64,000 nt of DNA from assembly GCA_023014365.1 (NCBI GenBank), contig JAEBUN010000004.1:310001-374000 (forward strand). The letters run 5' to 3'. The stretch is from Lepiota brunneoincarnata (Eukaryota > Basidiomycota > Agaricomycetes > Agaricales > Agaricaceae). The number at the start of each line of letters is the position of its first letter. Position 1 is the stretch's first letter. This document shows positions 22,920 through 34,318 of this stretch, piece after piece. The notes beneath the pieces were generated by a model. That model searched no databases, was not told the DNA's origin, and worked only from the letters and a program-made list of their open reading frames with translations. Made by a program: the position numbers and the translations under genes.

Positions 22920-23533
22920 TCAGTGGTGGTCCTTCCCACCGCCCGTGTAAATCCTTCCGAAGAAGACTTCTCCAAGTACTAAACCAGTAAGGATCGATAT
23001 AATGTAACTGGCCTGATAAGTCCTAGAAAGATGTCAAGTAGAGAGCCGCGACGGGGCACACACACATACATGATCGCCAGCATGAGGATATAGCCCAGTA
23101 GCCTTTGGATGGCGTAAATAACGCCACGAGGGATATCGATTCTGGCTGTGAATGGCGGGATACTGCGTGAGGGCAACGTTCTTCGCGGCCTGGATGGCTT
23201 GTGCCCAGCCTGTGATCCAGAAGCGGAAGGTGCAGGAGAATCCTCTAACACAGATTGGGCAGAGGTTTGGAAAAGACTGGTGGGGTATCCAGATATGCTC
23301 GATCGTTAATAGTGATGGAAATACTCATTAAAAGAGTACCTTTTTCTCCAGTGCGCCTCGAGTGCAAATCCTGCTGCGCTGAACCATCGTTCAAATAGGG
23401 CAAATGCGAACAGTCCGATGCTTGCCCCGGCTATAGCACCTCGGGAAGCGGGTTGCCAGGCTTTAAAGAAGAGGTAATCTCCCCCAAAGAAGTGGAAATA
23501 AGGGGTCATCATAGCATTATTGTTATGATCCAT
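22920..23533 (-). CDS. CTR-family high-affinity copper transporter
   Basis: Exons 23533-23340, 23276-23070 and 23022-22920 give 167 residues. The short outer N-terminus MDHNNNAMMTPYFHF supplies Met/His copper ligands. The first membrane segment runs through SRGAIAGASIGLFAFALFERW. After a basic cytosolic loop (RPRRTLPSR), the second membrane segment contains the MxxxM filter as MLAIM. The third contains the GxxxG packing motif as GLVLG, followed by EVFFGR. The tail ends in DHH, with two adjacent histidines in the cytosolic terminus. CTR proteins form trimeric Cu(I) channels fed by surface reductases. It lies head-to-tail upstream of two BIM1-like genes and is divergent from the rhodanese gene. 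Confidence 0.9.
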
Positions 23534-24136
23534 GCCGAAGATAAGAGTATGTGAGAGTCAGAGGAGACGGCCTCGCGCGTTCTTGAGAGCAGTATCGGGA
23601 AGCGTTGGAATCTTTTTCGTTTCCAGGTGAACTCGTGTGGGCCGCAGACCTATGATCGGCCAATTCGGATAGGCCAATTAAACGTTAGAGCATTTGATCA
23701 TTTTCCCAAAGACAAAAAGTTTTTTTCGTCTGTTGGTGATCGCTCAGTCACAAGTCAAACAGGTTGAGGTTTGTGTAAGCCTCTGGTCATAGATGATTCT
23801 GTCAGGACATGGCGTGGGGGGTGGCGATGTCATGTTTATTTCTCGCGTCCAGGTTGGGTCCGTCAACTCGACAGCATTTTGCCGACCACTACAGCGATTC
23901 GATTCTTGATTTGCGGTGGGATGGGCCGCACTGTGCTATGTCGGGATTAGATGGACCGTTGATAGTCTAGCCGGGAAGTGGAAACCCGGTAAGCAGATGT
24001 TTTCGTGAGATCTGAGGTGTTTGCACTTGGAGAGCGGGGCAGCCTTCCAGGTCTCGTGATCTTCGGTGTGATCTTCTGCGGTCGTTCATGCTGGCTTTGT
24101 CTGAATAATCTTAGTTCCTTGCTTCGTACATCTACT
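23534..24136. other. Divergent intergenic region between CTR and rhodanese genes
   Basis: A 603-bp bidirectional promoter region. It contains the AAAAAGTTTTTTT tract at 23714-23726, 181 bp upstream of the CTR start. A second divergent role for the rhodanese gene is likely. I see no coding sequence. Confidence 0.55.
23714..23726. promoter_or_regulatory. AAAAAGTTTTTTT element upstream of the CTR gene
   Basis: Third copy of the AAAAA(G/C)TTTTT element found in front of every gene of the copper-uptake cluster. Here the T-run is extended to seven. Confidence 0.45.
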
Positions 24137-24832
24137 ATGGCCAGCATTGTCCGCAATAGCATTCCACGGAACATCCGCGTCGTCGTAGGGCGTAATGTCC
24201 GCCTTGGAGTCGCGGCCAGACCCGCATGTGTCCGCTTCGCTCGTTCCAATTCTACTCAAACACCTCCAGGGAGCAAACCCCCATTGACGGAGGAGCAGAT
24301 TAAGCGCAAACGAGCTTTGGAGGCACAGGATGACTTGCAGAGGGACTGGGATGCCAAGGTCCTGAGCTATGAGGAACTTCTTCCGTTCACTGAGGCTCCA
24401 ACCCCTGTGAGTTTCTCCCCTCACTCCTCTACTTGAAGCCGTCAGCTGAGCATGGTTCGGGTCTCTGTAGGACACCTACCTCGTTGATGTTAGAGAACCG
24501 GATGAAGTGATCCAAGGAATGATCCCGTCGGCTGTCAACCTCCCGCTAACGGTATTAGCGGATTCTCTGCATCTGTCCCCAGAGGCATTCAAGGAAAGGC
24601 ATGGCTATGACAAACCAAGGAAGAGCCAGCGAATCATCTTCTACTGCCGCAGCGGTATGAGGAGTACAACGGCCAGTGATGTTGCCAAACGCAACGGATT
24701 TACAAAGTAGGTGTTGAGTATGGTTATGAATCATTCTTTGCACTAAAATTCTGCGCTCTAAGCATTCTGAACTACAAGGGTTCATGGCTAGAATGGGTAG
24801 AGAAGCAGAATATCAAGACACCATCGACGTAA
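24137..24832 (+). CDS. Single-domain rhodanese, probably mitochondrial
   Basis: Exons 24137-24406, 24471-24706, 24763-24832 encode 191 residues. The N-terminus is Arg/Ser-rich without acidic residues (RNIRVVVGRNVRLGVAARP), a mitochondrial presequence pattern. The rhodanese domain shows LSYEELLPF, YLVDVREPDE, IPSAVNLPL and the active-site loop FYCRSGMRST with the catalytic cysteine. It closes with GSWLEW. It resembles the small Rdl1/Rdl2 enzymes of yeast (thiosulfate:glutathione sulfurtransferase activity). It is followed after 89 bp by frataxin in the same orientation, so the pair may be coordinated in mitochondrial sulfur/iron-sulfur metabolism. Confidence 0.88.
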
Positions 24833-24921
24833 AAGCACAAGATATGTTGTAGCATTTAGGTAGACCCTAACCCTAAATTGACATTAGACGCATTCCCCCC
24901 ATATTTGTACTTGGACACATC

Positions 24922-25619
24922 ATGCTCTCCTCTACTATCCGACAAGCTGCTCGTCGTTCGCTCCCGTTCTCTGGGATCACGCTTTCCAGGAGATGTTTGC
25001 ACTCTATCAAGAATTCGCGCGTCTCTGTCCCTGTTGCGATGCAGAGACATCAACGGTCTTTTGCTACCCCACCCACCCAGGTCAATGCAAGGTCAAGGAT
25101 TACTTTGGGTCTATTTTCAGCTCGGCTGAACATGTCTTTGTGCTTGTTTAGTGACTTGCATATCGAACGGTATCACGAACTGTCCGAAATAACGATGGAT
25201 TCACTTTTGGAGTCACTCGAGAACTTGCTAGACGACATCGGGGACCCAACTTACGAGGTAGAGTACCATGTGCGTCCCCCCAATCCAACTCGTCTATTCA
25301 CGTACTCATTGTTATTGGCAGAGTGGTGTGCTCACACTCAGATTGGGTGAAATGGGGACGTACGTGATCAACAAGCAACCGCCTAACAAGCAAATTTGGC
25401 TCTCGTCGCCGTTTAGGTGGGTGCATGTTTGTTGTCAGTCGGTTACGTGTCTTAGCAGCGTTCAGTGGTCCTAAGCGGTACGACTATTCCGAGTCTGTGG
25501 ACGATTGGTTATACTCTCGAGACGGTCGTGCCATGGGCGACCTTCTGAACGACGAGCTGTCCAAAGCGCTTGGCCGGGAAATTGATGTCGGGCTTGCACA
25601 GGTATCCAAGCTCTTGTAG
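24922..25619 (+). CDS. YFH1: Frataxin, mitochondrial iron-sulfur cluster assembly factor
   Basis: Exons 24922-25091, 25152-25269, 25322-25416 and 25466-25619 give 178 residues. The presequence is rich in Arg and Ser ([18 protein letters not shown]). The frataxin fold follows: [17 protein letters not shown] (acidic helix 1), [20 protein letters not shown], then NKQIWLSSP and SGPKRYDY, and a C-terminal [20 protein letters not shown]. The acidic ridge and the [12 protein letters not shown] surfaces used to bind the Nfs1-Isu assembly machinery are all present. Length and content fit a full fungal frataxin. A retained first intron would also be open, but the family alignment places the helix directly after the presequence. 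Confidence 0.93.
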
Positions 25620-25690
25620 AGTCAAGCAAGTGTGCTGTTTGTGGTCATGAGCGGGTCTAATATGCTTTGCGGTACATCATATTTAGGGGT

Positions 25691-26409
25691 CTAAATTAGG
25701 AGGAGTAAATGCTGCACATCTAAAAGTACAAGATTGCGTCGAATAGATAGCCAATGGAAAGAAAGGAGAAATGCGGACGGCAAGAGAATTAGGACTACTG
25801 TGATCTGGGGAGGGTAGTTGGTCATGATTTGTCGCTGCCCTGTCTGCGCGACAAAAAGGCTAGGGCCAAAAATCTGGTGAAATATCGTCAGGAGGGGATG
25901 TCATAGAGCAAACAATAGAGCCCAACCTGTTCTTTCCCTCATAGTGTTCGTAAATGCGAGCAGACTCTTCCCAGGACGTTGGCTCTTCCGGGGTGTGGAT
26001 GCATTGAACTTTTGGTGAGTGGGTCGTGGGAGGTAGCGTAGCATGTGGCAGCAACAGTAGTGAGGGGAAGATGCGCTGAGGGGGTAAAATCTTGACGATG
26101 CTTATGGAGAATATGGATCTCTTTCAGCACGCTGTTGACCGACTCGTATTCGGCGTTTGATGGCGGCTGCGCAGTCTTGGCCTCGCTTCTTTCATCCTGC
26201 GCATCAACTTCAGAACACTCCTCCTCATTATCTTCGTCTACGTGGCTCTGGTTGGAAGTGTCCCATCCCCTCGTCTGGCCATCGAGTGATGGAGGCAAGA
26301 CGCGTCTGCGCTTCAGATCGCGAATGCTGATGACGTCTTCAGCGGGTATGCCTTGAGGGATGCTGGGGGAAGCGGGTTGCGGGGAAGGTGCTCGCTGTCT
26401 TTTGAGCAT
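25691..26409 (-). CDS. Hypothetical nuclear-looking protein (about 187 aa)
   Basis: Exons 26409-26097, 26008-25927 and 25859-25691 sum to 564 nt. If the last intron is not used, the frame ends at 25861 instead. The N-terminus is Pro-rich with a basic RDLKRRRVLPP stretch that could be a nuclear localisation signal. An acidic patch follows (HVDEDNEEECSEVD), then a helical SVLKEIHILHKHR and the segment EEPTSWEESARIYEHYE. No domain is recognised. It shares a 152-bp divergent promoter with WDR70. Confidence 0.5.
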
Positions 26410-26561
26410 AATGGCTACCGTAGGCCCGCCACTTGGGGGAGAGAGAAGGGTGGAAGAGAGAGAGTCTGTTAATTAATGACTCTTGCATTACATAATGGGT
26501 AGCACACTTGGACTCTCCCCTTCAGAGCATTTCGTTCCTTGGCCTACAGAAAAGTCCAAAG

Positions 26562-29200
26562 ATGTCGGACACGGATATGCTCGCAGTGGTGGGTATTTCT
26601 GGCTTTGGGAAAGCCCTCAAGAAGAGGCAGTTGGACCCACATCGGTTTGACAGGAACAGACGGGACGAGGTGCGTGCTGAGTCGGCTGGTGCACTCAAAT
26701 GCTTGCTCACACGTAGAAATAGGCAAACCCTTCGAAGGAACGGTCTCCCGCTCCACAAAATACTGCAGCAGGACCGTCACGCCCACACGGCCCAACTCAG
26801 CTTCCGACCCCCACAGAAGAGGAGGACTCGGGAGATGAAATAGGGCCACTGCCACAGAACCAGCCCTCTACGGATACTCAGAGGGAGCCAGAGTATAACC
26901 CCTCGGACTTAGAAGAAGAAGATCTTCCCGAATTTCCTATTACACACGAGGTTGTCCTCAAGGACCACACCAAAGTTGTCTCGGCGCTCGCTTTGGATCC
27001 TTCTGGCGCACGGATTGTATCGGGCTCGCATGACTATGATTGTAAACTTTGGGATTTCGGTGGTATGGATATGCGGTGCAAGCCGTTCAAGAGCTGGGAA
27101 CCGGCGGGTACATATCATGTATGTATTTTTTTGCGGTCTTTGGTCTTAGGAATGGTACTCATCAGTGTGCGGATTGCAGATACACGACTTGAAGTTTTCA
27201 AATGATGGACAGCAGTTCTTGTGTATTTCTGGAACGATACAGGCAAAATTGTTTGATAGAGACGGAGAGGAGAAGTAAGTGTCACTGGCTCTGTCTCCAA
27301 GGTGTGCCATGTTCATTCTAACGTCAGGGCGACCTACATCAAAGGGGATCCCTACATCCGGGATATGAAGAATACCTCGTGTGTATCGTTCATTTGGTCT
27401 ACGCGACTTTAGGCCAAGTATCAATTTCTTTCACAGTGGGCATGTCAGCGAGCTTACATCCTGCGCATGGCATCCAAAAGATGGCCAGACTTTCATTACC
27501 TCGTCTGCTGATTCAACAATACGGTAGGTGCTCTTCTGGGAACTCCTGACTAGTATTAATGCATGACAGGATATGGGATATCGAGAATAAGCGCAAACAG
27601 AAGACAGTGATCGTGGTCAAGTCCAAGGAGCGTGGAGCACGGACAAAGGTGTTGACTTGTGGGTATTCTCCTGATGGCAGTATTATTGGTGGAGGTACGT
27701 TACTAGTATGCTCAGAATTAGAGGTCCGTATATTCTGACTCACCTCCATCACTTCAAAGCTTGTTTCGATGGAGCCCTGCACATGTGGCAGTCCAACTCC
27801 AATTTCGCGCGACCGAATATGTCGATAGAAGGAGCACACACGAAGAATTCGGAGACGGGCTCATTGGTCTTCTCTGTTGATGGGAGAACGGTGCTTACAA
27901 GAGGAGGCGATGATACTGTAAAAAGTATGTAAAGTTGTGGTGTCAGACGGGGTTTCCTGGTGCTGACGGTCTCTTCGGACAGTCTGGGATCTGCGGGCGT
28001 TCAAAAAGCCGCTTGCGGTGCGCAGCGATACGCCCACGCTGTATCCCAATACAAACGCAGTCTTCAGTCCAAATGATAGGTACATCATCACAGGTGCGGG
28101 TGCTACGGTTAAAGGAGGACACGGACAACTGTTGTTCTTGCAAAAAGACAACCTGGAGATTGTCAAGTCTCTTGAGGTCGGCGCAACGCCTGTCAGAATA
28201 TTCTGGCACTCCAAGATCAATCAGGTGCGGCACGTGAAATGACTTTCTGTCTCCTCTGACTCGTGGCTTGCAGATTGTCACAGGCCTCTCTAACGGCGAG
28301 ATATACGTGTTGTATTCACCAGAGACATCGCTCAATGGCGCCAAGCTGCTGCTGAACAAGGGACCGCCAAGAAAGGTGACGGTTGAGGACATGTCGGATG
28401 CGGTGACCGCCCCACACATAATCACGCCACATGCGTTACCCATGTTTCGCGACATGGATCCAGGGCGGGGGACGAAGCGCAAGCGCGAGAAAGATAGGAT
28501 GGATCCCAGGAAGAGCAGGAGACCAGAGCTTCCTGTCAGTGGACCCGGAAAGGGAGGACGGGTGGGTGCGAGTGCTACCCAGCATGTCGTGCAGAATTTG
28601 GTCAGGGACACGAAGCGAGATGAAGATGTGAGTGTTTGCTGCCATAGTGATTCACCTCCTCCCGTCTTTGTCGTCTCGCTCCTCTTTTGTTGTCTTGATT
28701 GCGACAATTTTGAGACATCTGGCTTCGCGAGCTATGCCTGGATAGTTTGCATTGCCAAATCATGGACATCATCCTGCCCTAGAGCGGCCCCTCTTGTGTT
28801 GTCATAAGCGCGGAGGTGCCGAGACTAGGTTGGATATCTCCTGATGGGGGACTTGACGCGGTTGCACTCTCACACCGTCTGGCCTGATGCTGATGGGGCG
28901 TCTTTCAGCCCCGCGAAGCGTTGCTCAAGTACGCGGACAAGGCAGATACGGATCCCTTATGGACAAAAGGTGAGCATTGGCGTGTCTCATTTCTGCGCCC
29001 GGCAAGTCTCTGCAGCAGTGACGCCCACAAACTCGGCAAACCGATCTGCCTGCACGTGCCGAGACAGATTTATTTGCACATATTTACGTGATGCTGACTG
29101 ACGTGGCGGTTCTTTCCGAAACCTTGTTGCAGCCTGGAAGTCGAACCAGCCCAAGCCCGTGTTTGCAGACGAGCCTGCAGAGGAGGAGAAGGAGGGATAG
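26562..29200 (+). CDS. WDR70-like WD40-repeat protein
   Basis: Eleven exons (26562-26669, 26723-27118, 27180-27274, 27328-27378, 27437-27523, 27570-27694, 27760-27924, 27983-28224, 28274-28627, 28909-28969, 29133-29200) give 583 residues. After an acidic linker come beta-propeller blades with the WDR70 signature HEVVLKDHTKVVSALALDPSG, GSHDYDCKLWDFGGMD and GHVSELTSCAWHP. Blade 5 includes SPDGSIIGGG and is followed by GALHMWQ. The tail has a basic GTKRKREKDRMDPRKS segment, EALLKYADKAD and an acidic end. WDR70 homologues are nuclear and, in fission yeast and human, linked to the CRL4-DDB1 ligase and DNA-break processing. The 281-nt ninth intron is unusually long for this locus. Confidence 0.88.
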
Positions 29201-29422
29201 TAGGCGGCATGGAAGATCTATAGTAGTAGGACGGCGCAGGGGGTGGGCAGGGCTCAATGGGGACGCAGGACGGGGCGTTGTTGAAGGAGGGTGGCCCCTG
29301 CGCGGGAGATTTGAACCTTAAATTTTGAGGACTATAAAGACCTAGCCACCTCCGATCCCCCTAACTCCCCAAAAATCTTCCCTTGCTCTCCTCTGTCACG
29401 CCGTGACTGTAACGCACCAATT

Positions 29423-32232
29423 ATGAACCAAGTTTCTGGTCACACTGACCCGCTCACTGTCACCGACCCCGTCACCGTCCCCGCCCCCACCGACCCCCGC
29501 CCCTCCGCCACCCCTCCACCCCCCAACGGCATCGCAAAGCTCAATGGCGACCTTAAGTGTGATCCCAGCTCTCCCGCAGTTGACTCTCCTGCAACCCCTG
29601 TCTCCAATGCTGCTGCCCCTGACGTTAAAATCGATATCGACTACCAAGAGCAGGAGAGCGATGTCCGCCACGAACCCATCCCCATCAAATCCATTTCCCC
29701 CATCGACACTAAGCCTGTTGATGACGCGTCCACCGTCGCGCAGATTAGCACACCGGCAGATCCAGGTTTGTCCTTTTTCTTCTTTCTTCTTTCTATACCC
29801 GCTTTGTCTCACCAAATTTTACATATATACACATAGACGCCATATCCATCCACGCACCAAACGGAACACCACCACCACCCACTGGCCAACTGCTCGATGA
29901 CGTGAAGATGGCAGAACAGACACCCGTTCCCAATGGAGTTCACTCCGTTGACACCGATGTCCTCATGGATGAGGGTGATCAGCCCCCGCCTACCTCACCC
30001 GCCATCGCCGAAGCTTCGACAGACAGCATCGAGCCTAATGGCACTTCTACCCCTCGCCCACTTGCTACAGATGACGATGACGAGAATCAGCCACCCCCCG
30101 CGAAACGGGCTAGGATGCATTCGGATGCGGATAAAGCGTCGTTCACCCATGTAAGTAATACCCTTGCAGCTTCTCCCTGTGCGCCATAATGGGCGTGCTG
30201 ATTTTCTGTCCTTCTGAAGTCCGCAACTCCACCTCCAGCCTCTGCTGCCCCCAGTCCCGTTCCTCTCCAAAGCGCCCCAGGAGCTGCCCCTCCACCATCA
30301 TCTATCCTATCCTCTGTACCACATTCGTCCGCTTTACCGACTGGTACTTCTACATTTACAACAGCGCAGCTGCGTTTCGCCCAGTCCACTGTCCGGAGCC
30401 TCAAGAAACTCAAAGATGCTGCTCCATTCCTACGACCAGTCGACCCTGTCGCGCTCAACATTCCTCACTACCCTTCCATCATCAAACATCCGATCGACTT
30501 TTCTACCATTGAACGCAAACTGAATAGCTCCAACGCGACGAAACCCGACCCCAATCCTGAAAACCCTCGCTATCTCAGCGCGGATGAATTTATCGCAGAT
30601 GTTCGTTTGATCTTCCAGAACTGCGTCACCTTCAATGGTCCAGACCATGCAGTAACTGCTATGGGAAAGCGCGTAGAGGAGATCTTCGATAAACAGATTA
30701 AGCACCTTCCGCCTGTGGTGCCGCCACCAGAGGTGGGTTGAGCCACTGTTCTTGTGAGCCGCTAACTTATCTATGTTAGACAAAGCCACCCCCTGCCCCC
30801 AAAAAGGCCTCTCCTCCACCTCCCCCCCCATTAACTGTATCGGCGCCGCCACCCAAACCAAAGGTTCCCCAAGCGCGTCGACCCTCCACCTCAGTACCGG
30901 TCATCCGTCGAAATGACAATGAAGCGGTCGGCCGCCCGAAGCGCGAGATCCATCCACCCCCTCCCAAGGACCTTCCTTATTCTGATCTTCCGAAGAAGAG
31001 CAGAAAAGGAAAACGAGTGAAGGATGATGGTACCGCCGAACAGTTGAAGTTCTGCGGCAAGCTTCTACAAGACCTTAACAGGAAGCAGCACTACACTGTT
31101 GCTAGTCCGTTCTATGAGCCTGTTGGTAGGTACCCTTTCTTGTTTGTTGTACGTGAGGATAACGAGGTGGTTTTAAGACTGGGTGAAGATGGACCTGCCG
31201 ATGTATCCCAAGATTGTAAAAAAGCCAATGGATCTATCCACTATGCGCAAGAAGCTTGATGCTAACGAATATCCAACTGCAAAGGACTTCTATGCAGATT
31301 TCAAGCTCATGATCAAAAACTGTTTTGCTTTCAACCCCGTCGGAACGCCCGTTCAAGTGGCTGGCGCGGAGCTCCAACGTCTCTTCGAGGAGAAATGGAA
31401 AAACCTACCTCCTCTCCATGAGGTCAGCGATAGTGATGAGTACGATGAGGATAGCGAGGATGAAGAAACACGTCAACGTGAGTCTCGTTCTATCTTTCTC
31501 TTAACCCTTATTTATGGCCAACCTCAGGCAAAATTGTGGAAATAGAACACCAAATGGAAACCCTACGAGACACACTGTCGGCTCTGAAGAGCAAAACCAC
31601 GAAAAAAAAGGTCAAGGAGGAGCGACATGAAAAGGCGCCCGTAGCCTCGACTTCCAAAGCCCCTCCTAAGCAACCAAAATCTCAGTTGAAGAAGAAATCG
31701 AAGAAGCCTATCGCGGATGATGACGTTTTGACCTTTGAACAGAAGAAAGATTTGAGCGAATCTATTGGCAAGCTCGACGGAACGAAGCTGGAAAAGGTGA
31801 TACAGATCATTCACGAAGGTGTTCCCGAAATTCGTGACGTGAGTACGCTCCACTTGCCCCTGGTTACACTGTCATTTTTGTGGCCTCGATCTCATGTATA
31901 CTGTGTTGCAGAGCACGGAGGAAATCGAACTGGAGATTGATACACTTCCAGCGGCGGTTCTTACTAAACTCTACAACTTTGTAATACGCCCTATGCGCAG
32001 TCAACCTACGAACAAACGAAACCGGACGGGCAAGGGCACGGGAACGGGTGGGCTGAAACGAAAGAGTATGGACGAAGATGTTGAGGCTGAGAAGATCCGA
32101 CAGCTCGAGAAACGCATGGCGCTCTTTGAACAGCCAATGGGCTCCGGGCCAGGGCCGACAACCCGGAACGTCGACAGTGATCACTCATCTGATTCGAGTG
32201 ATTCAGAAAGCTCGGGCAGCGACTCTGAGTAG
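29423..32232 (+). CDS. BDF1: BET-family double bromodomain protein (Bdf1/BRD4 type)
   Basis: Seven exons (29423-29765, 29837-30150, 30220-30732, 30780-31125, 31178-31477, 31528-31838, 31912-32232) encode 815 residues. Bromodomain 1 carries the ZA-loop and the acetyl-lysine Asn in FQNCVTFNGP. Bromodomain 2 has MDLPMYPKIVKKPMDLSTM and KNCFAFNPVG. A Lys-rich stretch (KKKSKKP) precedes the NET domain, recognised by LTFEQKKDLSESI and a following EEIELEIDTLPAAVL. The protein ends in a Ser/Asp/Glu SEED tail (SDSSDSESSGSDSE). BET proteins read acetylated histones and recruit TFIID and chromatin regulators. Long Pro/Ser/Thr/Asp linkers separate the N-terminus from BD1, as is usual in fungi. Confidence 0.94.
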
Positions 32233-32633
32233 ATGTTGGGCTCATCCTGCCTCTGTTTATTATGACCTGTATATTTTCTCAATGGACCTCGACACCTACA
32301 CTTCTTGCTCTCGCCCTCGTCCTCATTTGTTCACTTTTTGGTCCAGACAATGGTATACCTCGCACTTTTCTCCAATGACTGCTTCTTCCTAAGCTGATGG
32401 TCTATCCTCCCCCTTTAATATTTTTTGCACGCCGTGATAAGTAAGAGTCAATCAATTCTTCCTTCCCCCCCCCCCTTCTAGCTAGTTAGTCGTATTTACT
32501 TAGTTGAGAAATCTTTCTGCCTTTTTAATCCGACCTAATCGATTTTCTTTGTGAACAAAGTAGAGCATATACAAGTATAACAAACGGCAAAGCGAGACCA
32601 GAGTACAATTGGTACGTGCAAAATTCTTCCTCT
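32233..32633. other. Convergent 3' intergenic region with poly-C tract
   Basis: 401 bp between the stops of the BET gene (+) and the G-patch gene (-). It contains a poly-C run of about eleven at about 32466-32476 embedded in pyrimidine-rich sequence. There is no coding content, and it presumably carries both polyadenylation regions. Confidence 0.55.
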
Positions 32634-34205
32634 TTACTTTCGCTTTGAGTTCTTCGCTTGAAACTCCCGCCATCCCGAGCGCAGAGGTTGTGCAGGTGGG
32701 GAGAGAGGCTCAGTGGGTACTGGTTTGGAAGGAGCGGATAGGATGGGATCGGAGGTTGAGAGAGAGCCTGCTGGAGATTGATTCATAGATGACACCCATC
32801 CGTCCCCTGTTGGTGGAGGTCGCGGTCGACCATGCGAATCTTCGATGGCGGATGGATGGTGCGATTGAACAACAACTCCCGTATCGAGGGACGTCCAGCC
32901 TCCTGTTCGAAAGGTTGGTACCGCGCCGGGGAGCCGACGAGAATCGGACATAGTAGAAGATGGGGGCGGTGGGGGTGGTGGTGAGTGTGCGGACGTGGAT
33001 ATGGATGTAGATGTAGATGATACAGATACCCATCCGGAGGATCTGGGGAGTTCAGGGGGTGGTGAAGGAGATGTGGATGTGGATGCAACGGTCGTCCAAC
33101 CAGACTTCTTGAATCCTGAAGAAGGCACCGAGGGGGGAGGTGGGTTGATTGAGGCCCAACCCCCTTTCTTTTGCAAACCCTGCGAGCCAGTACTAGAGTC
33201 CACATCCATAGCGGATGAAGCGCCTGCTGTGGATGCTAACGGAGGTGGCAGGCCGCTGGAGCTGGAGCTGAGGACACTGCTGCTATTGTTGCCGCCACCA
33301 ATCGGAACCAAGGACTTTGGCATCCTGATCCCCCTGGCAGCTGCAATCTTGCGCAGTTCTTTCTCCTCACGCTTACGTTCCTTTTCTTTCCGTTTGTCGA
33401 TTTCCTCTTGGGGCTTCAACCGGGCATTCGCTTGCATATCTCTGTAGCGCGCTTTGTGGTGGTGCGCGTACGAGTTGGTATGTTCATCGTATTGTGCTAC
33501 GTTTTTAAATTGTTTGTCGCACAGAGTGCAGTAGAATGCGCGGAGGGTGCTGGTAATTTCGTCCTGGAGAGCTGCTTTACGCGCTACGGTGATCTGTTTA
33601 CGGTATGCATGGTAATCAGATGTGTTTGGGGTGGAAACTTTGGGTTGGTTACCTCCCGGGCTTTGCGCTGTTCCTCCGTTTCCTTTGTTTGTCGCTCGGA
33701 GTCGAGCTCACGGCGCTGCGAGACGGTCTCTTCTATCATACGGACATCTTGATTCGTTTTGCCGAGCCCAGTCGAGTCTCTTTTGATTTCAAAAGGGACG
33801 GGGTCCACACGACCTTGACGGTGAGATGGAAGTTAGTTCAAGCGAAATATCTGGAGGGTCGTGGACTACTACACCGTCTCCAGAAAGGCCGACCGGCTGC
33901 CCTTCAGACCAGCCCATTTTCGCAAGCATGGAGAAACCCTTGTTGGTAGGCTTGATCTTGGTGTCGACTGTGATAACCTCCCGAATGGACCCCCGAACAT
34001 ACTCGTCGTATTTGGACATGTGGCCGTCTGCATCAACGTCCATTGAGTCTGGGGAGGGAGAGGACGAGCGGGAGACAAGTGAAACGTCATCGTCGCTGTC
34101 ATCGCTATTTCTCTGGCGCTATAGTGGAGGCAGGGCAGTATGCGGTGGTGATAGCGTTGAGTAGAGTACCTTTGGATAAACAGCTGAGTCCCCTGCGCGA
34201 TTCAT
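32634..34205 (-). CDS. G-patch and C2H2 zinc-finger protein (GPATCH8-like) with SGW repeats
   Basis: Exons 34205-34170, 34118-33875, 33813-33653 and 33593-32634 give 466 residues. The G-patch lies at residues about 75-130 (NKGFSMLAKMGWSEGQPVGL ... STGLG). A charged coiled-coil-like segment follows (ETVSQRRELDSERQ). Then comes a single C2H2 finger (FYCTLCDKQF ... HTNSYAHHH) and a Lys/Arg/Glu stretch. G-patches normally activate DEAH-box RNA helicases, so a role in splicing or RNA processing is likely. The low-complexity C-terminal half (Pro/Ser) carries six short tryptophan repeats, listed as a finding. Start chosen at 34205 because exon 1 joins in phase to a clean Arg/Ser-rich second exon. 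Confidence 0.85.
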
Positions 34206-34318
34206 AGGTAGGCTAGTTGTTTAGAGCAAACTATGCAAAGGGGGAGACACTAAACACGGTGCACGTGATTGATCACCCGACGCGTTAAACCCTTGAACGT
34301 CTCACACATACGCTGTAG

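Noticed and set aside
24858..24880. CCCTAACCCTAA resembling telomeric repeats
   Set aside because: Only two units inside a dense gene region; a similar doublet at about 9496 shows that this occurs by chance.
25092..25151. Continuous open frame through the first frataxin intron
   Set aside because: The 60-nt segment is in frame, but GT/AG borders are present and frataxins join the presequence directly to the [11 protein letters not shown] helix.
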